Assembly: GCA_002396385.1 (NCBI GenBank) | Contig: DGTD01000075.1 | Coordinates: forward strand, 1-47,514 | Direction of reading: 5' to 3' | DNA: 47,514 nt | Source: Bacteroidales bacterium UBA4345 | Lineage (GTDB): Bacteria > Bacteroidota > Bacteroidia > Bacteroidales > Paludibacteraceae | In this document: positions 40,445 to 47,514 of the stretch, in pieces | Numbering within the stretch: the stretch's first letter is position 1 | Layout: each line of letters opens with the position of its first letter | Position numbers and translations under genes: made by a program | The notes under the pieces: model-generated | Databases searched by the model: none | What the model saw: only the letters and a program-made list of their open reading frames with translations | Told to the model about the DNA's origin: nothing

Positions 40445-41248
40445 CTATTCCCTGAAACTGCTGGGTGGTGCACCCAAATTTTTCTGTACATAGCGGGTAA
40501 AGTAGCTTGTGTTGGCAAAACCGTATTGTTCGGAAAGTTGTTCAATGCTAAGGTTGGTTGTTCGGAGTTGCCGGGCAATGTCGAGTGCGGTGTAGCGGGT
40601 AATCCAATAGATGGCCGCCTGTCCGCTGACCTTCTTGCTCACTTCCGACAAGTATTTAGGCGTGACGAAGAGTTGTTCGGCAAACCAGCCCACTTCGCGG
40701 TGCTGCCGGTATTCGCCGTTTTCCAAAAGTCTTAAGAAATCTTGCATCAGATGCCCATTCTGGCTGCTGACCTGCGCATCGCCATACAGCTCGACGTGGA
40801 AGTCGAAGAAGTCGATAATCATACATTGCACGGCATTGATCATTGCCTCACGGTGGAAGTGGTGCGTGGCTATGGCGAGACGGTGCCGGATGTAGTCGAA
40901 ATTGAGGGCGCAGACTTGTTGCTGTTCCGGGTTAAGGCGCATTACCGGATTTTCGAACAGGGCGAGGTGACCCCGTGTGCCGTAATTGCTCTGTGGTGTG
41001 GCCACCTGTGTGAACTCAAACGATACGTAGATGACTTCTACGGCAAAATCGGTGCTTTTCTTTCCTAGTTCAAACGCTACGTCTTGGTGAGGGACAATCA
41101 GACAATCGCCCTTACCGAATAGGAACAGACGGCCGTCCATTGAAAATTCGCACGACCCGCAAGAGCAATAGGCGTGGGTGATGTAGCCGTTGTGTTGCAT
41201 TTCTGACACTTGGCCGAGGTTGTCCGATATGATGATTTCGTTCTTCAT
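40445..41248 (-). CDS. AraC-family regulator with N-terminal cupin-like sensor
   Basis: 267 aa from the ATG at 41248. N-terminal sensor (HAYCSCGSCEFSMDGRLFLF, CLIVPHQDVAFELG) of the cupin type; C-terminal double HTH, with YWITRYTALDIARQLRTT, SIEQLSEQYGFANTSYFTRY and the end VQKNLGAPPSSFRE. It probably activates the reductase-lipoprotein cluster that follows on the same strand after a 102-bp gap. The Cys-rich CSCGSC in the sensor could be redox-responsive, which is speculation. Its -7 box (41258-41265) is only 10 bp from the start, implying a very short or absent leader. Confidence 0.9.
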   Translation of the reverse strand: MKNEIIISDNLGQVSEMQHNGYITHAYCSCGSCEFSMDGRLFLFGKGDCLIVPHQDVAFELGKKSTDFAVEVIYVSFEFTQVATPQSNYGTRGHLALFENPVMRLNPEQQQVCALNFDYIRHRLAIATHHFHREAMINAVQCMIIDFFDFHVELYGDAQVSSQNGHLMQDFLRLLENGEYRQHREVGWFAEQLFVTPKYLSEVSKKVSGQAAIYWITRYTALDIARQLRTTNLSIEQLSEQYGFANTSYFTRYVQKNLGAPPSSFRE

Positions 41249-41257
41249 GGCTATTTG

Positions 41258-41265
41258 CAAAGATA
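41258..41265 (-). promoter_or_regulatory. -7 box of the AraC gene
   Basis: TATCTTTG on the minus strand. A transcript starting a few bases downstream would be almost leaderless. Confidence 0.6.
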
Positions 41266-41355
41266 ACTTTTTTCTTTAATATTCTTAACTTGTGTCTTGG
41301 CTGATAGGCAGTGGAAAATATATAACTGAAGGGTAACTAATTTTTCTCTCTAAAT

Positions 41356-41550
41356 GTGGAGATCGTAAAGTACTCTTTGCCGTCAAGACCATCTGTCGAA
41401 TCTGAAAACACTAAAATTGTTCTTATCGGTTACTTTAAGAATGATGGTCATTTGTCATGGATTCATCGCTATGAATCTTACAACATTAGGCATTATGGTC
41501 AGTTCGCAAACTATATTCCCAAGAATGCAGATTATCTCTTTTTTTACTAA
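41356..41550 (+). pseudogene. Possible gene fragment of unknown origin
   Basis: A GTG-started frame of 64 codons (TKIVLIGYFKNDGHLSWIHR, YESYNIRHYGQFANYIPKNA). Composition looks protein-like and unlike a shadow frame, but there is no promoter and the end runs into the ~200-bp repeat that starts at 41538. It may be the 3' end of a disrupted gene. No family recognised. Confidence 0.3.
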
Positions 41551-41738
41551 CTCTTTTTTTTCTGCTTTTTTAATTATCTTTTTGGCTATAAGTGTGTTTT
41601 TCTTTATTTAGATAAGGATAGATGAGAAGAATTAGTTGAAAAGATATGTTAATTTTATTGTACAACATAAAATGGAGGGTAAAACGGGCGAAATGAAATA
41701 AATTTATGATTGGGATTGTGATAGCCTGTCAATGCGGG
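41538..41738 (+). repeat. ~200-bp direct repeat X (left of ATPase copy 3)
   Basis: Closely matches 43631-43831 (repeat Y) over 201 bases in the same orientation, about a dozen differences by eye. It starts CTTTTTTTACTAACTC, contains a near-palindrome (ATTTTATTGT and AACATAAAAT, 41652-41673) and ends GTCAATGCGGG. The last GGG merges into a Nudix-regulator fragment. Together X and Y bracket the ATPase gene and its array. Confidence 0.85.
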
Positions 41739-41858
41739 CTGCTTACCGATTTGAACGAGACGTCACGTCCAACTCCGAAAAGGGAGGCCAAGCTGTACAA
41801 GTTCAATGCTGAAAGTTACGGTCGCCTGAAAGACAAGGGGTTCCGCATCGAGTTCTGA
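41736..41858 (+). pseudogene. 3' fragment of an NrtR-like Nudix regulator gene
   Basis: 40 codons plus TGA encode GLLTDLNETSRPTPKREAKL and then YKFNAESYGRLKDKGFRIEF. This is the C-terminus of a protein about 85% identical, residue by residue, to the end of the NrtR-like regulator at 36949-37641 (6 differences in 40). The 5' part is missing: homology stops abruptly at the GGG shared with the end of repeat X, so the junction looks like a recombination or insertion breakpoint. It lies 23 bp from the end of the convergent ATPase gene. Confidence 0.88.
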
Positions 41859-41881
41859 ACAGCCGCCATAATTTTGTTGCT

Positions 41882-43216
41882 TCACAAAAATGGAGTGAAG
41901 TAAATAGGAATGCACTGTACCATTCCGTTCTTGTCGTAGTCTTTTGTGTATAATAAGATACGGTCGCCCACACGTGATGAGTATTTCTCGCAAAATTTGT
42001 CTAGTGATTTGTGCGATTTGTATCCAGAAGACTTTACTTCTATTGGTGTGAGTTTATTGCCTCGTGAAAGCAGAAAGTCTATTTCGTAATTGTGTTTACC
42101 ATTGTCTGTAGGAAATGTGTAGTAGAACAATTTGTTGTCAGTAGCACAGAGCATTTGTGCGACAAGATTCTCGAAAATGTATCCCAAATTCGTTTCGAGT
42201 TTGTCACTAAGGAGTTTTTCGTATATGATGTTGTCTGTGTATTCTTTATCCCAAAAACAGAGTGTGACGAATAAGCCTGTGTCTGCCATGAATACTTTAT
42301 ATGCGTCAAGCGATTTGTGTAGGTTTAATCCCACATTTGGATCTGTGCAATGATATGATATATTGATGGTTTTGCTTTCACACATTTCAGAAATAATGAC
42401 GTCGGTTCTTTCTGAACGACGGCTTTCGGTGCTTGCAGAAATCATATAGCGTGAGGCATTGTTGCTTAATTGCGCAGGTATGTTCTTGAAAATCAGAGAA
42501 GCTTTCCCCGATGGGTCTATTTTGTTGAAATCAGTGTCATAGAGTTTGAGAATTTCACGCTTTACGAAATCAACTTGTTGTAGATTGTTGTATTCAAGGT
42601 AGGCGTTTACGGCTTGCGGCATACCTCCAACAAGCATGTATAAGCGCAGGTCTCTCATTAAACTCCGGTGTAGGGCTTCTCCTAACGGACGTTTTTTTTC
42701 AAATAACTGTCGCAATTGTGTGGGAGTTGATTCATTACCTAGTGCCCAATAAAACTCTTCAATATCCATAGGATGGAGTGTCATTCTTAATTCCTCGCTT
42801 GGAATAACAATGTGTTGAGTGTTTTTGCGTATCGATATTAGTGAGCCAGTCTCTATATAGTCGTAGCGCCCATCTTTTACTAAATGCTTGATGGCTTGCC
42901 TTGCTTTCGGCTCCATTTGAACTTCGTCGAATACTATAACGGATTGGCGATTAATTAATTGTACTTTGAATATGCTTTGAAGTCTTAAAAAAAAGAAATC
43001 TAAATCGTTTAGGTCGTTGAATAACTCGCTTATTTGTGGTGATGATTTTGAAAAATCGATAAGGATATATGTTTTGTATTCTTTTTTAGCGAATTGTTCT
43101 ACCAAAGTTGATTTTCCGACTCGTCTTGCCCCTTCGATAAGCAGGGCGTATTTGCCTTTCCATTGCTCCTTCCATCGCAGCATTTTTGAATATAATTTTC
43201 GTTTGAAGTTTGTCAT
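41882..43216 (-). CDS. AAA_14/DUF4143 ATPase (copy 3)
   Basis: 444 aa. Walker A EGARRVGKST (28-37), Walker B SVIVFDEVQ (~92-100), YIETGSLISIRKNT (sensor segment), a long middle region, and the DUF4143 end with NYEIDFLLSRGNKLTPIEVK, in which D and ExK of a PD-(D/E)xK-like site are preserved. Of the three paralogues this one has the clearest nuclease-like signature. AT-rich. A 33-bp tandem array (43264-43358) lies 47 bp upstream and ~200-bp direct repeats (41538-41738, 43631-43831) lie outside gene and array. The biological role is unknown. Confidence 0.9.
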   Translation of the reverse strand: MTNFKRKLYSKMLRWKEQWKGKYALLIEGARRVGKSTLVEQFAKKEYKTYILIDFSKSSPQISELFNDLNDLDFFFLRLQSIFKVQLINRQSVIVFDEVQMEPKARQAIKHLVKDGRYDYIETGSLISIRKNTQHIVIPSEELRMTLHPMDIEEFYWALGNESTPTQLRQLFEKKRPLGEALHRSLMRDLRLYMLVGGMPQAVNAYLEYNNLQQVDFVKREILKLYDTDFNKIDPSGKASLIFKNIPAQLSNNASRYMISASTESRRSERTDVIISEMCESKTINISYHCTDPNVGLNLHKSLDAYKVFMADTGLFVTLCFWDKEYTDNIIYEKLLSDKLETNLGYIFENLVAQMLCATDNKLFYYTFPTDNGKHNYEIDFLLSRGNKLTPIEVKSSGYKSHKSLDKFCEKYSSRVGDRILLYTKDYDKNGMVQCIPIYFTPFL

Positions 43217-43263
43217 GTATGTTTTCTTGTTGTAACTACTTGCTTCTTAGTGTAAAATTATGT

Positions 43264-43358
43264 AAAAGTGCAGTTTTCTCAAAATGTTTTGGTATAAAAA
43301 GTGCAGTTTTCTCAAAATGTTTTGGTATAAAAAGTGCAGTTTTCTCAAAATGTTTTGG
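43264..43358 (-). repeat. Tandem repeat array C (3 x 33 bp) upstream of ATPase copy 3
   Basis: Units begin at 43264, 43297 and 43330; the period is exactly 33 and the copies are essentially identical (AAAAGTGCAGTTTTCTC, then AAAATGTTTTGGTAT). The third unit loses identity after TTTTGG. The near-zero divergence implies recent expansion or gene conversion. On the gene strand each unit contains GCACTTTT. Shadow frames across it give repeated peptides but are not genes. Confidence 0.92.
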
Positions 43359-43523
43359 CTTTTTCTGTACCAGTTCAAAAATACCCGGTTGGAAAAGGAA
43401 GGGTTATTGTGTGGTGTTTATTAATCTATATCAATGATTTTAATCCATATTTTTTTATTCTATCATGTTGTTTTATAGTATGGTTTGCCTAAAAATGAAG
43501 AGAAATGGATTAAAATCGGTCTG

Positions 43524-43547
43524 ATTTTATGTTGTGCAATATAAAAT
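43524..43547. repeat. Palindrome ATTTTATGTT...AATATAAAAT
   Basis: 10-base arms (one mismatch) around GTGC, followed by GGG. Related palindromes are at 43742-43765 (perfect arms ATTTTATGTT/AACATAAAAT around GTAT, inside repeat Y) and 41652-41673 (inside repeat X). All three are followed by G-rich sequence, so this may be a repeated regulatory site of the island. Confidence 0.5.
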
Positions 43548-43630
43548 GGGAACTCTGCAACCTGGTCGATTCTGTAAACTGAGTTTATGTAAGGTCTACT
43601 AATGTTAATTTTTATTAGTGGCTGTTGCTC

Positions 43631-43831
43631 CTTTTTTACTAACTCTTTTCTTTCTGCTTTTCTAATTATCTTTTTGGTTATAAGTGTGTTTTTCTCTTTT
43701 AGATAAGGATAGAGGAGAAGAATTAGTTGAAAAATATGTTAATTTTATGTTGTATAACATAAAATGGGGGGGTAAAACGGGCGAAATGAAATAAATTTAC
43801 GATTGGGGTTGTGATAGCCTGTCAATGCGGG
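43631..43831 (+). repeat. ~200-bp direct repeat Y (right of ATPase copy 3)
   Basis: Second copy of the sequence at 41538-41738. It ends GTCAATGCGGG and then continues into the leader of the 926-aa secreted protein gene, whose start is 60 bases on. Y is therefore also a 5' flank of that gene. It contains a G7 tract (43766-43772) where X has GGAGGG. Confidence 0.85.
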
Positions 43832-43891
43832 TTCTTACAGTCTATTGCTCTAATTCCTTTTTAGAACCCGTCTCAAATAAACTGTTAAAGT

Positions 43892-46672
43892 ATGAAAAGA
43901 TTTTACCTTTTATTAACTATGTTGTGCTCTTTCGCTTCTTGCGTATTTGGGGCAAATGAAAAAGTATCAATAAGACCTTACAATCAGAATTTCGCATGGG
44001 ATACAAACCTGCTTGAAAATTTGGAAGGAGAAGGTATAGAATTGAAAACTAGCAATGGCCATGTTGTTAGAAAAGGTAACAAATTCGGATTGGTTCGTGA
44101 TATGGACAATGATTCCAGTTCGGTTGCCACGATGCAGATTGTTCTTTTAAAGGATTCAATCAATAACACTACAATGGATTTTGCTTATGCTGATGTATAT
44201 GCATATGCAGAAGAGTCTCTCAAAGATAAAAGTGTAACTCATAAACAAGGATACCTTTGGGAGAATTATTATTGTTGTGGTTATATGGGATCTTTCCAAC
44301 AAAAAAAATACCCTTTAAATGTAGGTAAATTAGAAAAATTTCAAAAAGAGGGAAGTTCGTATTATACCTTTTATTTTCAAAATGAATCAAAATCAGACAC
44401 TTTATGGATAAATGACTTGACTTTTAAAATGTTGGTTGGAGAAACGTATGAATTTGCACTAGAAAGTGTTTATTCTGCGGATACGACAATGGGGACAGTT
44501 AGCTTCATCCCGGGGTCGTATTATGTGGGCGAAAAAGTGAATGTCAGTGTAAAACCGAAAACTGGATATTATTTTGACAAGTGGACAGGCTCACAAGTTA
44601 GTAGTTCTCAATATGAAGGTTTTTATATGTCGGAAAATCCTAAAACACCTGCATGTGCAAACTTCAAAGCTTATAAGGGAAATGTTGTGGTAAAGAGTGG
44701 AGATTCTAATTCTATTTCTGTCTACGGTACTGGGTATTATAAAGATAGTACGGTTCTTAAGGTTTATAAGGGAATGAAGTGTTTTGATGTTAGATGGAGT
44801 GATGGTTATATTGGAGATTCAAGACCTTGGAGTAAAGAAGGGAATGATACCTTGTATGTGTATATGAACAATGATAGATTGAAGCCTCATACATTTGTGC
44901 CGAATGATTCTGTTATGGGAAGTGTAAGGGGCTACGCTGGAGGTAGATCGGTGAAAAAGTTGTTCAAACCGGAATTTGTAAAAGATTCTGTTCTCTATTT
45001 AACAGCAGACCGAAAACCTGGTTACCTCTTCTCTCATTGGGAAAACGGATTGACGGATTCTACGAGAACCATTTATTTAAATTCTTTGGACTGTGATAGC
45101 TCTTATGAATTTGTCGCATATTTTGAGAAGATTGATAATCCAGAATCAATTAATGTTGTAGTTGTCTCTGCTGATACGACTATGGGTGTTGTGAGTGGTG
45201 GTGGCACATATTTGTATGGACAAGATATTTTGAAACAGGCATTCCCTAAATTTGGTTGTAAACTAGAAAAATGGGTGTCTTTGAAAGATAAATCATTGGA
45301 TGTCGCAACAGGAAATGACACCATAGTCGCTTATTTCGTGAGAAAAAAGAGTTATGTAAGTTTAGGTGGATCTTACTGTGAGATAGATAGCGGATATGTT
45401 GATTCTATTACGGTATCGAATATGTTCAATGTGTTGAATATGAGAACGGGAATAGAAGACTCCTCAAGATGGTCGAGCATTTATGACGTCACGTATGGTG
45501 ATACGTTAATACTTACTGCAAAGGAAACTGATAGCTTGTTTTTCGTGCGTTGGGAGGATGGTAACACCGATAATCCTAGAACTGTTGTGTGTAACAAAGA
45601 CTCTTATCACTTTGCTGCCGTATATTCGAAAGATTACCTTGTCGCAGACTCTTTCTTTGTAGATGTTCTTTCTAATAATGATACGTTGGGAACTGTCGCT
45701 GGTAAGGGTTGGTATAAGGAAGGTGAAAACGTCGTAATAGAAGCAATTGCAAAAGACAATGCTGTATTTGAAAAGTGGAGTGACGGTGTTGTCTATAGTA
45801 AACGTGTTCTTAATTGTTATGGGGATACTTCATTAACAGCATTCTTTGGTAAGATAGGAGGACGGACTGACAATTTGGTTGATGACGATGAATGGAAGAT
45901 GGATAGTGTTGGATTAGGACATTTAAGTGCTTATCTGGTCGTTGATTTGACCAAACTTCCTTACAATAAAGAACAAAAGAAATTCCTTACCCTCCAGGCT
46001 TCTGTAGAAATAATCCAAAGTGAAGGTTGCAATGCCTTTATAGAATGTTATGCGGATGCTGATTTAAAAAAATGTGTGGGGAAAATTGTGCTGAAAGCAA
46101 AAGGTAGTTTATTTGCGGGACTTTTCGATAATAATGATGTTCCAAGTCCTTCGATGAAACCTGTTTTGTCTGAATTTTTTAGTGAAAGTTGTGTGTTGCC
46201 TGAGAATACTAGTTATTTGAAGGTTGTTTTGGATGATGAAAATGCAGAATCTTATGTTGATATAAAGGACCATTTTATGAATATAGAGGTTGCTCTGTCT
46301 CGAAAGTCTTTCGATATGGTTCTATCTTCTTCTAACGACAATTATGGTAGTACGTTTGGAGATGGCGAGTATTTAGGTGGTGATATTGCTATTGTTAAAG
46401 CAGTGCCGGCTCCGGGTTATACCTTTGTGTGTTGGAGTGATAATATAACAACTCCTGAAAGAGAATTCATGATGAATGAAAGTGTTTCGTTGACCGCCAT
46501 TTTTGATGAAGCTACTAGTGTGGATAATGTTTCGTCTTTGATAGATCCATTAGTAGATGTTTATTCTATAGAAGGATATCTTATCAAAAGAAAAGTGAAA
46601 CTTTCTGATGTACAGAGACAATTAGAAAAGGGTTTTTATATTATAAATTCAAAAAAGATCAGAATTCAGTAG
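43892..46672 (+). CDS. Large secreted protein with InlB B-repeat-like modules and type IX-like tail
   Basis: 926 aa. Signal peptide (MKRFYLLLTMLCSFASCVFG). At least four Flg_new/InlB B-repeat-like modules recur with the pattern SADTTMGTV...G.Y..GEKV.V...PK.GY.FDKW: near residues 190-240, 420-470, 605-655 and 810-870. They share segments such as GYYFDKWTG, CKLEKWVS, VFEKWSDG and YTFVCWSDN. The final ~40 residues (VDVYSIEGYLIKRKVKLSDV ... GFYIINSKKIRIQ) resemble a type IX sorting tail. Such proteins are surface-exposed, often adhesive. The gene is AT-rich, and its upstream region is repeat Y. Terminator at 46692. Confidence 0.8.
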   Translation: MKRFYLLLTMLCSFASCVFGANEKVSIRPYNQNFAWDTNLLENLEGEGIELKTSNGHVVRKGNKFGLVRDMDNDSSSVATMQIVLLKDSINNTTMDFAYADVYAYAEESLKDKSVTHKQGYLWENYYCCGYMGSFQQKKYPLNVGKLEKFQKEGSSYYTFYFQNESKSDTLWINDLTFKMLVGETYEFALESVYSADTTMGTVSFIPGSYYVGEKVNVSVKPKTGYYFDKWTGSQVSSSQYEGFYMSENPKTPACANFKAYKGNVVVKSGDSNSISVYGTGYYKDSTVLKVYKGMKCFDVRWSDGYIGDSRPWSKEGNDTLYVYMNNDRLKPHTFVPNDSVMGSVRGYAGGRSVKKLFKPEFVKDSVLYLTADRKPGYLFSHWENGLTDSTRTIYLNSLDCDSSYEFVAYFEKIDNPESINVVVVSADTTMGVVSGGGTYLYGQDILKQAFPKFGCKLEKWVSLKDKSLDVATGNDTIVAYFVRKKSYVSLGGSYCEIDSGYVDSITVSNMFNVLNMRTGIEDSSRWSSIYDVTYGDTLILTAKETDSLFFVRWEDGNTDNPRTVVCNKDSYHFAAVYSKDYLVADSFFVDVLSNNDTLGTVAGKGWYKEGENVVIEAIAKDNAVFEKWSDGVVYSKRVLNCYGDTSLTAFFGKIGGRTDNLVDDDEWKMDSVGLGHLSAYLVVDLTKLPYNKEQKKFLTLQASVEIIQSEGCNAFIECYADADLKKCVGKIVLKAKGSLFAGLFDNNDVPSPSMKPVLSEFFSESCVLPENTSYLKVVLDDENAESYVDIKDHFMNIEVALSRKSFDMVLSSSNDNYGSTFGDGEYLGGDIAIVKAVPAPGYTFVCWSDNITTPEREFMMNESVSLTAIFDEATSVDNVSSLIDPLVDVYSIEGYLIKRKVKLSDVQRQLEKGFYIINSKKIRIQ

Positions 46673-46691
46673 TGTCTTAAATAGAAAAAGG

Positions 46692-46735
46692 AACAAACGA
46701 ACTTCGGTTAAAAACCGAGGTTCGTTTGTTGTTTA
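46692..46735 (+). terminator. Terminator after the 926-aa gene
   Basis: AACAAACGAACTTCGGTT pairs with AACCGAGGTTCGTTTGTT (one T-G wobble) around AAA, followed by GTTT; it lies 20 bases after the stop codon. Confidence 0.85.
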
Positions 46736-46811
46736 TGTATGGACTTGTTTGTTGTTTTTGTTCAACTCCCCAAATTATCTTACCTTTACCATATGTAAAG
46801 ATTGATGGTAT

Positions 46812-47045
46812 ATGAAACTTTTTGTTGGAAATCTCGACTATTCTGTCCAGGAGGCAGAGTTGTGTGAATTGTTCTCGCTGCATGGCGCTCCCGATTCGGT
46901 AAAGATTGTTGTTGACCGCAAGACGGGCAAACCAAAGGGCTTTGCTTTTGTCGAGTTCGAGAACGATGTGCATGCCGTTAAGTCTATACAAGACTTGAAC
47001 GGACGCGAGTTGTGTGGACGAAACATCACTGTAAAGGAAGCATAA
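46812..47045 (+). CDS. RRM-type RNA-binding protein
   Basis: 77 aa, a single RNA-recognition motif: RNP2 LFVGNL (residues 3-8) and RNP1 KGFAFVEF (42-49). Bacteria of this phylum often carry such one-domain RNA-binding proteins, comparable to cyanobacterial Rbp and thought to take part in RNA regulation. It probably forms an operon with the monooxygenase gene 16 bp downstream. Confidence 0.93.
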   Translation: MKLFVGNLDYSVQEAELCELFSLHGAPDSVKIVVDRKTGKPKGFAFVEFENDVHAVKSIQDLNGRELCGRNITVKEA

Positions 47046-47061
47046 TATAGGAGAACGCAAT

Positions 47062-47346
47062 ATGTTAAGTATGATAGTTTATTACCATTGTAAGGATGGT
47101 AAATTGCTCGATTTCCTTACAGCAGTAGGGAATGCTCATATAGCCAAACGCTGCCAAGGCGAACCCGGTAATGTTCAGTACGAATATTTCCTGCCATTAG
47201 ACAAGCCTGACACGGTCTTACTACTTGAAAAGTGGGAGACAGAAGAGGCGCAGAGGGCACATCTGGACACAGAAAACTTCAAGCTGTTAAGTGAGATTAA
47301 GGCTCAATTTGTCGAGTCTACCAAAATAGAACGCTATGTAGTGTGA
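47062..47346 (+). CDS. Antibiotic biosynthesis monooxygenase (ABM) domain protein
   Basis: 94 aa (an ATG three codons in, at 47071, is equally possible). ABM signature: MIVYYHCKDGKLLDFLTAVG, GNVQYEYFLPLDKPDTVLLL, EKWETEEAQRAHLDTENFK. These small dimeric alpha-beta proteins act as quinol-type monooxygenases or heme-type binders; the substrate is unknown. Follows the RRM gene; terminator 46 bases after the stop. Confidence 0.9.
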   Translation: MLSMIVYYHCKDGKLLDFLTAVGNAHIAKRCQGEPGNVQYEYFLPLDKPDTVLLLEKWETEEAQRAHLDTENFKLLSEIKAQFVESTKIERYVV

Positions 47347-47391
47347 GGTGATTGGAAAGTAGCCTGCAAGTGCTTGTTTTGAAAGAAAAAG

Positions 47392-47425
47392 AAAGCGTCT
47401 GGAACTTGAGTCCCAGACGCTTTTT
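47392..47425 (+). terminator. Terminator after the ABM gene
   Basis: AAAGCGTCTGG pairs with CCAGACGCTTT around a 9-10 base loop and is followed by T residues. It probably also serves the leftward gene that ends at 47451. Confidence 0.85.
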
Positions 47426-47450
47426 ATAATAGCGTTACTGCTAAATCAGA

Positions 47451-47514
47451 TTACATAGCCTGAGCTACTGCAACAGCTACTGCAACCGAAGCACCAACCA
47501 TTGGGTTGTTACCC
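47451..47514 (-). CDS. C-terminus of an unidentified gene (cut by the window edge)
   Basis: The minus strand encodes GNNPMVGASVAVAVAVAQAM and then TAA. Only 20 residues are inside the window, ending in an Ala/Val-rich stretch. This is too little to assign a family. The codon pattern is clearly coding and it shares the terminator at 47392-47425. Confidence 0.6.
   Translation of the reverse strand, partial: GNNPMVGASVAVAVAVAQAM

Noticed and set aside
43210..43437. Protein with three KSAVFSKCFGI repeats
   Set aside because: This is the translation of tandem array C; the frame begins inside the ATPase gene on the opposite strand.

Overview
This window looks like a stretch of chromosome from a member of the Bacteroidales. 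The evidence is the gene content (DUF4290, GSCFA, PorT/OMP_b-brl_2 barrel, LysM plus periplasmic-binding fusion, RRM protein, DUF1893, NrtR-type Nudix regulator) and the promoters. Many genes have the Bacteroidetes -7 box TAnnTTTG (TATCTTTG, TAACTTTG, TAAATTTG, TACCTTTG) and no obvious Shine-Dalgarno. Three secreted proteins end in tails like type IX secretion sorting signals. I cannot name the genus. No rRNA, CRISPR, transposase or phage structural gene is visible; there is one tRNA.

Layout. 1-2250: tRNA-Val, a uracil-DNA-glycosylase-fold protein, and an AAA_14/DUF4143 ATPase (minus strand) led by a tandem repeat array. 2461-5235: dnaB and a lone Mrr-type restriction endonuclease. 5285-7182: secreted DUF4832-like protein and an orphan tandem repeat array. 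7423-16040: housekeeping block (DUF4290, outer-membrane barrel, LysM protein, wHTH, OmpA lipoprotein, GSCFA, nitroreductase, rimM). 16269-20603: secreted M6 protease, SprT-like pair, MABP-like lipoprotein. 20968-22857: second AAA/DUF4143 ATPase with its own tandem array, sandwiched between two copies of a hairpin-rich ~204-bp element. 23002-29668: tetR-tolC-MFP-RND efflux operon ending in a P-II-like gene. 29919-36785: seven-gene operon (ECF S component, TatA, TatC, membrane polyferredoxin, Tat-exported Fe-S aldo/keto reductase, DUF1893, TonB receptor), divergent from an NrtR-like regulator (36949). 37695-41248: AraC regulator, cytosolic aldo/keto reductase, lipoprotein CMD-cupin fusion and lipoprotein flavodoxin. 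41356-46735: AT-rich island with gene fragments, a third AAA/DUF4143 ATPase with a tandem array, ~200-bp direct repeats on both sides, and a 926-aa secreted repeat protein. 46812-47514: RRM protein, ABM monooxygenase, and the end of an unidentified gene.

Two themes deserve attention. First, all three DUF4143 ATPase genes are immediately preceded by about three copies of a short tandem repeat (32, 41 and 33 bp; different sequence each time). Two of the three are also flanked by long direct repeats, and a fourth array of the same style (5 x 32 bp) stands alone. This looks like a family of repeat-led ATPase cassettes that come and go. Second, the 29919-36785 operon pairs Tat translocase genes with their apparent substrates: a Tat lipoprotein Fe-S aldo/keto reductase and a polyferredoxin with a twin-arginine motif in mid-protein. 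It reads as an electron conduit from the cytoplasmic side to a periplasmic reductase, together with a TonB receptor and an ECF S component for an unknown small molecule.

Base composition is mixed. The housekeeping blocks are moderate in GC, while 4180-5094, 19782-22640 and 41270-46680 are clearly AT-richer, consistent with acquired segments.
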